A stretch of DNA of 12,778 nucleotides from an uncultured Lachnospiraceae bacterium (lineage in GTDB: Bacteria; Bacillota_A; Clostridia; Lachnospirales; Lachnospiraceae). Of this stretch, positions 6,398 to 12,778 are shown in pieces. Every line of letters begins with the position of its first letter. Positions within the stretch are counted from its first letter, which is position 1. The notes beneath the pieces are model-generated. The model was given only the letters and a program-made list of their open reading frames with translations. It was not told the DNA's origin and made no database searches. A program made the position numbers and the translations under genes. The DNA lies in contig CAJUOF010000325.1 in the NCBI GenBank assembly GCA_910587905.1, positions 1 through 12,778 of the forward strand, written 5' to 3'.

Positions 6398-7339
6398 TCA
6401 AGCCCCCCCCTTTGGGTCTGCGTCAAACACGTCCCCGGCCGTCCAGTCGTCCGGGATCCTGGTCATGACCACGTCCCCGATGATCTCCTTTTCAAAAATG
6501 TCAAACGTCTTGTTGGTAATGCCCATCTTCACCGCCAAGGCAGGTTTCAGGCCGCTGCGGATGGTCTTCATGGCGGCCAGGAGACCCCGAAGATCCAGGG
6601 GCCTGGTGGTGATCTCCCCGTTGAACGCCTTCAATTGGAGATCCAGGAACAGTCCGGCAAACTGTCCCATGGCCGGCTCCTTTCCGTCCGGGAACGTCAC
6701 CCGGAAAATCTTGAGCAGCGTCTCCTCGTCCACCGGCGGCATGTCGATGACCAGGAACCGGGAGACCAGCGCCTCGTTCAGCTCCCTGGTCCCCGCATAG
6801 CCATAGTTCATGGTGGCGATAAAGCGGGCCGCCGGATGGAGGTCCAGCTTTCCATAGCCGGGCACCTCAATGACCCGTCTGAAATCCAGCGTGGCGTGGA
6901 GGACCGACACCGCGTCGTTCTTCGCCATGTTGATCTCGTCCAGCACGCCGAAGCCGCCGTAATTGGCACACCGGTACACCGGCCCCTGCCTGAGCCTCAC
7001 TTCATTATCTATAAAAGTATCCGTCCCGATCAAAGAATTGCTGTCCGTATTGACATGGAAAGAAATGTTGTACGCCGGCCTTCCGAAGATCCAGGCCAGG
7101 TTTTCCGCCAGCACGTTCTTCCCCGTGGCCTTGGAGCCGGAGAGAAGAAGATTCTCCCCCTGCAACAGCCCCGCAATGGCCTGCTCCAGGATCTCCCTTC
7201 CATAAAAAGGGATCGAAGGCGGCGAGACCCGTCCCCGCTCGCCCTCCTCCACCGGATACCGTCTACGAAACGTCCCCACGTCCGCGATCAGCCCCTCGTC
7301 CACACCCTGCTCCCTGAGCATCTCCATTCCCTCAAGCAT
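6398..7339 (-). CDS. AAA+ ATPase (AAA_5, NorQ/CbbQ-like) with Asn-ended Walker A
   Basis: This 313-aa MoxR/dynein-related ATPase would form a hexamer and remodel a target with its VWA partner encoded next. Walker A is GSKATGKN (68-75), Walker B is GVLDEIN (131-137), sensor 1 is around Asn178 (ATMNYGY) and the arginine finger is probably Arg194 in LVSRF. NISFHVNTDSNSLIGTD at about 91-107 and VYRCANYGGFGVLDE are typical of the NorQ/CbbQ group. The last residue of Walker A, normally Thr or Ser, is Asn; the remaining catalytic set is intact, so the ATPase may still work. The ATG at 7339 follows GGAGGAGCGGGGAG. A 312-nt gap separates it from larB upstream. It carries a copy of a repeat also found upstream of larB. 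Confidence 0.9.
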   Translation of the reverse strand: MLEGMEMLREQGVDEGLIADVGTFRRRYPVEEGERGRVSPPSIPFYGREILEQAIAGLLQGENLLLSGSKATGKNVLAENLAWIFGRPAYNISFHVNTDSNSLIGTDTFIDNEVRLRQGPVYRCANYGGFGVLDEINMAKNDAVSVLHATLDFRRVIEVPGYGKLDLHPAARFIATMNYGYAGTRELNEALVSRFLVIDMPPVDEETLLKIFRVTFPDGKEPAMGQFAGLFLDLQLKAFNGEITTRPLDLRGLLAAMKTIRSGLKPALAVKMGITNKTFDIFEKEIIGDVVMTRIPDDWTAGDVFDADPKGGA

Positions 7340-7375
7340 CTCCCCGCTCCTCCAATCTTAAAAATATTAGGCGTT

Positions 7376-7447
7376 TGCGAAACTCGAAATTGTATAGCAG
7401 ATTCTGACAATTGCTCCCATCCAAAGCCTGCGGCAGCAGACATTCCA
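7376..7447. repeat. Intergenic repeat, copy 1 (upstream of AAA+ gene)
   Basis: About 72 bp here align with 8442-8512, sharing CGAAATTG, ATTCTG.CAAT and TCCAAAGCCTGC in order and in the same orientation. It ends 37 nt before the AAA+ start codon. A hairpin is formed by AATTGT (7388-7393) and ACAATT (7407-7412) around a 13-nt loop. It could be a duplicated leader or a dispersed genomic repeat. Confidence 0.65.
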
Positions 7448-7651
7448 GCGCGCCCCTACAAATAATATTTTCTCCCTGAATCCACTATGAAAAATATTGC
7501 TCACCCTCTGTAGAATCGTCTGCCACCGTAAAGTTTCCGTGACCTCCTATCCGGAAGCATCCGACTGACTCTCTCCCTCCCGGCCGCCAGGAAGAGGGCC
7601 GTCCGCCTTTTCAGCCCGGTTTCCAGGGGCCGGTCCTCATCCGTCACTCAA
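7448..7651. other. Gene-free spacer between larB and the AAA+ gene
   Basis: The rest of the 312-nt gap, next to the repeat at 7376-7447, shows no convincing gene, tRNA or strong intrinsic terminator. It has an A/T-rich patch around 7461-7500 with two ATATT-containing runs and a G+C-rich part after larB. A 48-codon frame starting GTG at 7647 was considered and not accepted. Confidence 0.5.
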
Positions 7652-8401
7652 TCACTCACTCCCGCACACCAGCCTGTTGATCTGCGCCCCCATGTACCCG
7701 CCGCCAAACCCATTGTCAATGTTGACCACGGCCATCCCCTCGGCACAGGAATTGAGCATGCACAGAAGCGGCGCGATCCCGTTAAGTCCCGCCCCATAGC
7801 CCACAGAAGTCGGGACGGCGATGACCGGCTTGTCCACCAGCCCCGTGATGACGCCGCCCAGGGCTCCCTCCATCCCCGCCACCGCCACGATACAGTTGGC
7901 CTTACGAATCTCCTCAATTTTGGAGAACAGCCGGTGGATCCCGGCCACGCCCACGTCAAATACCCGGAGCACCAGACTCCCGTGGAACTCCGCGGTCTGG
8001 GCCGCCTCCTCCGCCACGGGAATGTCCGCCGTCCCTCCGGTGCAGACCGCCACCAGCCCCTTCCTCTCCGCCGGGTGCGGCTCAAATTTAAGCACCCCGG
8101 AGACCTCGTCGTAGCCCACCTCCGGCACCACGAGACGCACCGCCTCATACTGCTCCGCCGAAGCCCTGGTGCCCATGACGTTCACGCCCCGGTCCCGAAA
8201 ACTCTCGTAAATGCGGACCAGGTGGTCCAGCTTCTTCCCCTGGCAAAAGATCACCTCGCCGAAGCCCCGGCGCGTGCTCCGGTGAAAGTCGATCTTGGCG
8301 CAGCCGATGTCCTCGTACTCCTGCGCCCCCATCATGATCTCCGCCTCCTCCACGGAGAGCTCCCCTGCCTTCACCTGTTCCAAAAGTTCCCTGATCTCCA
8401 T
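7652..8401 (-). CDS. larB: LarB, pyridinium-3,5-biscarboxylate mononucleotide synthase
   Basis: LarB carries out the first step of nickel-pincer nucleotide synthesis. It carboxylates the pyridine ring of nicotinic acid adenine dinucleotide and hydrolyses off AMP. The 249-aa protein has the usual length, with an N-terminal extension and a C-terminal PurE-like domain. Characteristic segments are GFGEVIFCQGKK (46-57), TGGTADIPVAEEA (121-133), GVAGIHRLF (151-159), VAGMEGALGGV (174-184) and IAVPTSVGYGAG (194-205). Cys219 in MLNSCAEG matches the cysteine known to bind the substrate covalently in the Lactiplantibacillus enzyme, and NIDNGFGGGY follows. The ATG at 8401 is preceded by AAAGGTG. It lies 142 nt after larE. 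The intervening DNA holds a repeat that is also found ahead of the next gene downstream. Identification is very secure. Confidence 0.96.
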   Translation of the reverse strand: MEIRELLEQVKAGELSVEEAEIMMGAQEYEDIGCAKIDFHRSTRRGFGEVIFCQGKKLDHLVRIYESFRDRGVNVMGTRASAEQYEAVRLVVPEVGYDEVSGVLKFEPHPAERKGLVAVCTGGTADIPVAEEAAQTAEFHGSLVLRVFDVGVAGIHRLFSKIEEIRKANCIVAVAGMEGALGGVITGLVDKPVIAVPTSVGYGAGLNGIAPLLCMLNSCAEGMAVVNIDNGFGGGYMGAQINRLVCGSE

Positions 8402-8441
8402 ATCCGATCTTCACCTTTCCGTCCCTAAATCCACAGACAAC

Positions 8442-8512
8442 TGCAAAACACGAAATTGCGAGAATATTCTGGCAATATGTCCGTCCAAAGCCTGCAGCGC
8501 CAAGCGTTCCAA
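8442..8512. repeat. Intergenic repeat, copy 2 (upstream of larB)
   Basis: This is the partner of the copy at 7376-7447, about 1,065 bp away and in direct orientation. It ends 40 nt before the larB start codon. The hairpin is ATTGC (8455-8459) with GCAAT (8472-8476), loop 12 nt. The pair that is T-A in the other copy is C-G here, so pairing is conserved although both bases changed. Confidence 0.65.
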
Positions 8513-8543
8513 CAAGCCCAGAACCGCAGAAGCCACTCGGGAT

Positions 8544-9359
8544 TCATCCCTCCAAATCCATGCTCCCGGAGCGGAACCCCTCCGCGTCCAGCGTAATGTA
8601 AAGAAAGCCGAACTCCTTAAGTCTCGCGGCAATCTCCTCCCTCAGATTTAAGAAAAGGGAAAACTGCTCCGGCAAAAGCTCGATCCTCGCCACCGGCCCG
8701 TGGACCCGGATCCGCACCGTCCCAAAGCCCAGCTCCGAGAGGAATTCCTCCCCCTCGGCGATCCGCTTTAACACCGTCGCATCCAGCCGTTCCCCGTAAG
8801 GAAGCCTGGTGGCAAGGCAGGAATTGGAAGGTTTTCCCGCCGCCGAGATCCCGAACTCCTCCGCCATGCGCCGCACGTCCCCCTTGGTAAAACCGGCTTC
8901 CTTCAGAGGGCTCAAAACCCCAAGTTCCGAAAGGGCCCTGAGCCCCGGCCGGTACGCCTTCAGATCATCCGCATTGGTGCCGTCCACGACCACGGCACAC
9001 CCATGCTTTTCGGCAAATTCCATTAACCGGGCAAACAGATATTTTTTACACTGATAGCAACGGTCCCGCGGATTGTCCAAAACCGCCGGATTGTCCAGCT
9101 CGTTGACCGGGAGCACCGCGAAATCCGCCCCGCATTCCATGGAGACCCTCCTGGCCGCCTCCTCGTCCCCCCTCGTGTGGAGAAACGTGTCAAACATGAC
9201 CCCGAACACCGTTCCCCCGGACCGTCCCCGCTCCCGACAGGCCGCCGCCAGAAGGAGACTGCTGTCCACGCCGCCAGAAAAGGCGATGCACACACCCCGC
9301 TTCACCGCGTCCCGGAAAAAATCCTCAAGCTTTTCCTTCTTGTCCCCGTAATCGTACAT
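8544..9359 (-). CDS. larE: LarE, ATP-dependent sulfur transferase for the Ni-pincer cofactor
   Basis: LarE adenylates the carboxylates made by LarB and converts them to thiocarboxylates, giving the sulfur ligands for nickel. The 271-aa PP-loop protein has SGGVDSS at 28-34. Three conserved-looking cysteines are Cys101 and Cys104 (RCYQCKKYLF) and Cys181 (SNSCLATR). The single-cysteine Lactiplantibacillus enzyme sacrifices its own Cys176, whereas three-cysteine forms hold a [4Fe-4S] cluster that can carry an extra sulfide; this protein matches the second pattern. The start is taken as the ATG at 9359, one base after the larC stop (TGA-A-ATG), with GGAGGGAG inside the larC end as ribosome binding site. 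A longer frame to 9449 would overlap larC and is unlikely. Tight translational coupling with larC is inferred. Confidence 0.95.
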   Translation of the reverse strand: MYDYGDKKEKLEDFFRDAVKRGVCIAFSGGVDSSLLLAAACRERGRSGGTVFGVMFDTFLHTRGDEEAARRVSMECGADFAVLPVNELDNPAVLDNPRDRCYQCKKYLFARLMEFAEKHGCAVVVDGTNADDLKAYRPGLRALSELGVLSPLKEAGFTKGDVRRMAEEFGISAAGKPSNSCLATRLPYGERLDATVLKRIAEGEEFLSELGFGTVRIRVHGPVARIELLPEQFSLFLNLREEIAARLKEFGFLYITLDAEGFRSGSMDLEG

Positions 9360-9360
9360 T

Positions 9361-10752
9361 TCAAACTCCCTCCGCCTGCCGTTTAATCTCCTCGTAAACA
9401 TCCTGAAAGGGCTTTCCCGAACAGTCCGCATACCGGGCCACGTCCTCATATTCCGGATAGCGGAAGATGGCCTCCCCCCTCCGCACCTCCTTGACCCTGG
9501 CCGGTCCGTAGGAAGACTCCACCGACCGGATCACCCTGGGAAGGACCGTTCTGAGAATCGGATAGCGCCGGATCCCGATGGTGGTGGTATGGCGGAAAAT
9601 GATATCCTCCAGCTCCTCCCGCTTCCCCTCGTCGCAGACCACCTTCATCAGCCAGGCCGGCCGGTTCTTCTTCATAAACGCCGGAAGATAACACACGTCC
9701 CTGGCCCCCGCCGCAAAGAGCCGCTCCATCACATAGCCCAGGGCCTCCCCGGTGGCGTCGTCAATATTCGTCTCCAGCATCCAGAGTCCCTCCTCCGAAC
9801 CGTTTCCGGCCCCCGGACAGACCCCCGCTTCCGGGCGCTCCTCGATCAGATACGCCCGCAGAATGTTGGCCTTCGGGAAATCCTTTTTCCCGGCCCCCAT
9901 CCCGGCCTTAACGATCCGGAAAGATTCCGGCAGCCGCTCCCTCGTCCGGACTCCCGCGGCAATGGCCGCCCCCGTGGGCGTCACCATCTCCCCCCTGGCG
10001 TCCGTCATTCTCAGGAAAAGGCCGTGGGTCTCGGCGACGGCCGTGACCGCCGGAACAGGAACGGGAAGAATCCCGTGCTGACAGCGAACGTGGCCGCTCC
10101 CCTCGCAGATTTCCGAAACCACCGTCTCCGTCACATCCAGGTCGTCCAGGCAGATGGCCGTGGCCGCGATGTCCACGATGGAATCCACCGCCCCCACCTC
10201 GTGGAAATGCACCTCCGAGACATCCTTCCCGTGGACCTTGGCCTCCGCTTCCGCCACGATCCCAAAAATCCGAAGCGCCGTCTCCTTCGCCCGCTCCGTC
10301 ATGGCGGAACGGCGGATGATCCGTGAAACATCCTCCAGATTCCTGTGGACATGGCCGTGCCCGTGTTCATGGCCGTGCGTATGCTCATGGCCTTCCTCAC
10401 GCTCCTGTGCATACAGGTGCCCATGGCCTTCCCCATGCCCGTGCATGTGCGTATGTCCATGACATTCCCCGGGACCATGCATATGTTCAAGATTTCCTCC
10501 CGGACCATGCGCATGTCCATGCTCATGTTCCACATAGTCGTGGCTGCCGCCGTCCTCGTCCCCGGCAAGCTCCACGTCAAAACAGCAGGCTTCCACGCCG
10601 CATTTCACCCTCCGGCCGATCTTCACCTCATAACCGGAAAGCCCCAGGCTGGAAAGCCCCTCCAGGAGCCTGTCCCTGTCGGCCCCCAGGTCCAGGAGCG
10701 CCGCCACCGTCATGTCCCCGCTGATTCCCGAAAAGCATTCCAAATAAAGCAT
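9361..10752 (-). CDS. larC: LarC, nickel insertion cyclometallase, single uninterrupted ORF
   Basis: LarC uses CTP to insert nickel into the dithio-dicarboxylated mononucleotide, completing the nickel-pincer cofactor. The 463-aa protein opens with LYLECFSGISGDM (2-14). It carries a long His-rich segment at about 71-136 (many HGH and HEH units) and continues with EVHFHEVGAVDSIVDI (180-195), TPTGAAI (258-264) and ETNIDDATGE (327-336). In Lactiplantibacillus plantarum larC is split and joined by ribosomal frameshifting; here the two halves are one frame. The chosen ATG at 10752 follows AAAGGTGG; the frame runs upstream to 10860 but only through an inverted-repeat element. The His-rich segment suits nickel binding or storage. 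It is followed at one base by larE. Identification is very secure. Confidence 0.96.
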   Translation of the reverse strand: MLYLECFSGISGDMTVAALLDLGADRDRLLEGLSSLGLSGYEVKIGRRVKCGVEACCFDVELAGDEDGGSHDYVEHEHGHAHGPGGNLEHMHGPGECHGHTHMHGHGEGHGHLYAQEREEGHEHTHGHEHGHGHVHRNLEDVSRIIRRSAMTERAKETALRIFGIVAEAEAKVHGKDVSEVHFHEVGAVDSIVDIAATAICLDDLDVTETVVSEICEGSGHVRCQHGILPVPVPAVTAVAETHGLFLRMTDARGEMVTPTGAAIAAGVRTRERLPESFRIVKAGMGAGKKDFPKANILRAYLIEERPEAGVCPGAGNGSEEGLWMLETNIDDATGEALGYVMERLFAAGARDVCYLPAFMKKNRPAWLMKVVCDEGKREELEDIIFRHTTTIGIRRYPILRTVLPRVIRSVESSYGPARVKEVRRGEAIFRYPEYEDVARYADCSGKPFQDVYEEIKRQAEGV

Positions 10753-10769
10753 AGTTCCACCTTTCCTCT

Positions 10770-10957
10770 CTGAAAATTCCGGATTTTCATTGCAGCAAGA
10801 AACACGGAAGAAAATTAGTTCTATTGCCATTCGGCAATTCATAAGAAATTTCTCGCTCACACTCGAAAACCTCTAAGTACCGGCGGCCTTCAAATGGTTT
10901 CGGCTTAGAAAAAACTAATTTTCTTCCCGTCTGAAGGTGAAAATCCGGAAATTTCGG
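10770..10957. repeat. Inverted-repeat element between moxR-like gene and larC
   Basis: A nearly perfect 20-bp terminal inverted repeat pairs 10770-10789 with 10938-10957; its core CCGGATTTTCA (10779-10789) with TGAAAATCCGG (10938-10948) is perfect. Inside it GGAAGAAAATTAGTT (10806-10820) pairs perfectly over 15 bp with 10913-10927. The apex has ATTGCC 10823-10828 with GGCAAT 10833-10838, and CTAAG..CCG 10873-10882 with CGGCTTAG 10901-10908. The element begins one base after the MoxR-like stop codon. It shares its terminal motif with the elements near rubrerythrin. It lacks a clean U-tract at the end of the main stem, so it does not look like a plain terminator. Confidence 0.75.
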
Positions 10958-10958
10958 C

Positions 10959-12476
10959 CTACCTGAGCCCCTCTCCCGCCATCTCGCCCTTCGCCGTCTC
11001 GATCTTCTCATGGATCACCTTCTGCCGCTCGGCAAACAGAAGCCCCCGGTTGTATTTGTAATACCGGTCACATCCGTTCTCCCGGATGAACCAGGCGCTG
11101 AAAAAGCCAGCCGTCAGCTCCGTCACGAAGAGAACCAGCTCCTCCCCTTCGCCGAAGGCCGCCTCCAGAAAGTCAAAGGCACACTCCAGCTTCCCGGCGG
11201 TCCCTTCCACGAGCCGCTCCCTGGAATCCGCCGCCTTCGCAAACGCCGCCCGGACCTCCTCAAAATCAGCGGCCCCCTCCTCGCTCCCCAGCCAGGAAAC
11301 GAGCCTGCGGGCCGTCAGCTCCGTCTCCCGGTCAAGCAGCCCCGCCGCCCGGTCCCGCTCAAACCGCTCCTCCATGAGAAGCCGTTCCTCCCGGACCATG
11401 GCGGCCACAGAAGCAGAAGCCGCCCCCTCCTCCCCGGACAGCTTCCGCTTAAGCGCCTTCAGCCGCCCGAACAACTCCGTCACAAAGGCGTCCTCCCGCC
11501 GGCAGTCCCGAAAATCCTCCGAAAGCCTGGAAAGAAGCAGCCCCATGACCGCAAACCGCTCGTCAAACTCCGCAAAACGCAGTTTGGAAACCGCCTGGGG
11601 AGAAGGGTTCCCCGCCAGCACCTCGTCCACCCGGTAATCCCGGTGATACTTGTAATACAGCTCCAGATAATTGGCAAAGTCCCTGGCAATCTTCGGGAAC
11701 TGGATGTACTGCCCCACCACCTGGGCGTCCACCGGCTTATCGAGCCGTTCATAGACATACAAAATCTGGGACAGGTCCTCCCAGCCCCTGGCCGTGGCAA
11801 AGAGAACCCCGTCCACCGTCGTCTCCACCCGGTAAAAATGATTCCGCCGGACGTCCAGATAGGAGATGACCGCGCCGTGAAGCTTCTCCCGGTAGGCGTA
11901 TTCCTTCCAAACCGGATAGTCCGCCTCCACGTCCAGACGCTTAACCCGGTCAAGCGTCACCACGTCAAAATCCCGCACCGACTTATTGTACTCCGGCGGA
12001 TTCCCCGCCGCCACGATGACCCAGCCCTCCGGCACCCTCTGATTCCCGAAAGTCTTGCACTGCAGAAACTGGAGCATCATGGGCGCCATGGTCTCCGACA
12101 CACAATTGATCTCGTCGATAAAAAGGATTCCCTCCCGGATGCCCGTCCTCTCCATCCGCTCATAGACAGAAGCGATGATCTCGCTCATGGTGTACTCCGT
12201 CACCGAAAACTTGCTCCCGCCATAATCCTTTTCCCGGATAAAGGGCAGCCCCACGGCACTCTGCCTGGTATGGTGGGTGATGGTGTAGGACACCAGGCCG
12301 ATCCCGCACTCCCTGGCGACCTGCTCCATGATCTGCGTCTTCCCCACCCCAGGCGGCCCCATGAGGAGCACCGGTCTCTGGCGGACGGCGGGAATCACGT
12401 ATTCCCCGAAATCGTCCTTTAACAGGTACGCTTCAATGGTATTTTTGATCTCTTCCTTAGCCCGTTTGATATTCAC
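10959..12476 (-). CDS. MoxR-type AAA+ ATPase, 505 aa
   Basis: The N-terminal 200 residues form a MoxR/AAA_5 ATPase module. Walker A is GPPGVGKT (40-47), Walker B is ILFIDEIN (117-124), sensor 1 lies around Asn159 (VAAGNPPEYN), and arginines at 177 and 180 in LDRVKR are candidates for the finger. The remaining 300 residues are helical and rich in Glu and Arg, especially about 330-420, and probably serve as adaptor or oligomer region. Such ATPases act with VWA-domain proteins as target-remodelling chaperones. The upstream neighbour is exactly such a protein (DUF2201), 25 nt away, so the two form an operon. The start is a GTG at 12476, supported by AAGGAAG about 9 nt upstream. The target is unknown; the following larC suggests, but does not prove, a metallocofactor role. 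Confidence 0.9.
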   Translation of the reverse strand: MNIKRAKEEIKNTIEAYLLKDDFGEYVIPAVRQRPVLLMGPPGVGKTQIMEQVARECGIGLVSYTITHHTRQSAVGLPFIREKDYGGSKFSVTEYTMSEIIASVYERMERTGIREGILFIDEINCVSETMAPMMLQFLQCKTFGNQRVPEGWVIVAAGNPPEYNKSVRDFDVVTLDRVKRLDVEADYPVWKEYAYREKLHGAVISYLDVRRNHFYRVETTVDGVLFATARGWEDLSQILYVYERLDKPVDAQVVGQYIQFPKIARDFANYLELYYKYHRDYRVDEVLAGNPSPQAVSKLRFAEFDERFAVMGLLLSRLSEDFRDCRREDAFVTELFGRLKALKRKLSGEEGAASASVAAMVREERLLMEERFERDRAAGLLDRETELTARRLVSWLGSEEGAADFEEVRAAFAKAADSRERLVEGTAGKLECAFDFLEAAFGEGEELVLFVTELTAGFFSAWFIRENGCDRYYKYNRGLLFAERQKVIHEKIETAKGEMAGEGLR

Positions 12477-12501
12477 CGAATGACTTCCTTCCCAAAATCA
12501 T

Positions 12502-12778
12502 TTATACAAAGCGGAGGTCCGCGTCCAGCCGTCCGTCCTCCCCGGCGAGGTCCGGCTCCGCGAGGACCAGCTTCATGGCCCAGGCCGGAACTGCCGCGTC
12601 CGTACAATCCTCCTTCATGAACAGGAACGCCGTGTCGTAATCCGGCCGCTTCGCCGGGTAGACCCCCTTCCCGTCGGTAAAATACAAAAGCCCCTTGAGC
12701 CGCTTAAGCTCCCCCCGCTCCCGCAGGACTTCCACATGGGCGAAGACCGGCCGGAAATCCGTGCCCCCTCCGCCCTTC
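12502..12778 (-). CDS. DUF2201 VWA-like / putative metallopeptidase protein, C-terminal part only
   Basis: Only the last 91 codons are inside the window; the frame is open to the right edge, so the gene begins beyond 12778. The visible part reads KGGGGTDFRPVF at the edge, then LKRLKGLLYFTDGKGVYP, then VPAWAMKLVL before the end DLRFV. GGGGTDF and the YFTDG segment match the middle and third metal-binding motifs of the VWA-like DUF2201 domain, whose full-length proteins also carry a putative metallopeptidase domain at the N-terminus. That N-terminal part cannot be seen here. A GTG at 12735 could look like a start but is clearly internal. It is the first visible gene of the run and lies 25 nt before the MoxR-type ATPase, its usual partner. 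Confidence 0.85.
   Translation of the reverse strand, partial: KGGGGTDFRPVFAHVEVLRERGELKRLKGLLYFTDGKGVYPAKRPDYDTAFLFMKEDCTDAAVPAWAMKLVLAEPDLAGEDGRLDADLRFV

Noticed and set aside
7501..7647. 48-codon minus-strand frame (GTG start) just after larB
   Set aside because: It has a weak GTG start with only a distant GGGAG, an Arg-rich composition and no recognisable motif. It could be real but cannot be supported from sequence alone.
10299..10580. Tandem CATGG-like units in larC considered as a CRISPR or DNA repeat array
   Set aside because: The units are short, irregular and in frame, encoding the His-rich segment of LarC. There are no spacers of constant length.
10753..10860. N-terminal extension of larC by 36 residues
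   Set aside because: The extension is encoded by the inverted-repeat element and is unlike LarC. The ATG at 10752 has a strong ribosome binding site and gives the normal LarC N-terminus.
10787..11011. 74-codon minus-strand frame across the MoxR 3' end and the larC-upstream element
   Set aside because: Its first part is out of frame within the ATPase gene and its second part lies in the inverted-repeat element, with no ribosome binding site that favours it.
11010..12422. Long plus-strand open frame of 470 codons
   Set aside because: It is antisense to the MoxR-type ATPase, which has clear Walker A, Walker B and sensor motifs. The plus frame shows only low-complexity Pro/Leu/His/Arg composition.

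Overview
The window looks like a chromosomal segment from an anaerobic Firmicute of the Lachnospiraceae (Clostridium cluster XIVa) type. This rests on purine-rich ribosome binding sites, G+C-rich codon use, a rubrerythrin with a fused rubredoxin domain, and MoxR/DUF2201 and NorQ/NorD-like gene pairs; it is a family-level inference. Every convincing gene lies on the minus strand, so transcription runs from high to low coordinates.

Right to centre (12778 to 4573): a partial DUF2201 VWA-like gene is followed by a MoxR-type AAA+ ATPase. Next come three genes for the nickel-pincer nucleotide (NPN) cofactor of lactate racemase: larC (unsplit), larE (directly abutting larC) and larB. After larB come a second AAA+ ATPase, whose Walker A ends in Asn, and a NorD/CobT-like VWA protein. 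The nickel-cofactor genes are therefore sandwiched between two ATPase/VWA pairs. The apoenzyme gene larA is not in view. AAA+/VWA pairs act elsewhere as metal-centre chaperones or chelatases (NorQ/NorD, CobS/CobT, BchI/BchD), so a role in cofactor delivery or enzyme activation is a reasonable hypothesis, but it is unproven.

Left (4465 to 1): a short-chain dehydrogenase with its own promoter, an unrecognised 142-aa charged protein, a GNAT acetyltransferase, rubrerythrin, and the first three quarters of a glutamine-dependent NAD+ synthetase that runs off the left edge.

The intergenic DNA is unusually structured. A roughly 370-nt element (1549-1919) folds on itself as one long nested stem capped by three hairpins. 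A smaller inverted-repeat element (1913-2009) overlaps its right end and supplies the rubrerythrin stop codon. A third (10770-10957) begins right after the MoxR stop codon, before larC. All three share a terminal motif close to ATTTCCGGATTT and look like a family of short non-autonomous (MITE-like) or RNA-structured elements. Separately, a diverged repeat of about 75 bp occurs twice, each time about 40 nt upstream of a start codon (larB and the second AAA+ gene). Its hairpin is kept by a compensatory base-pair change.
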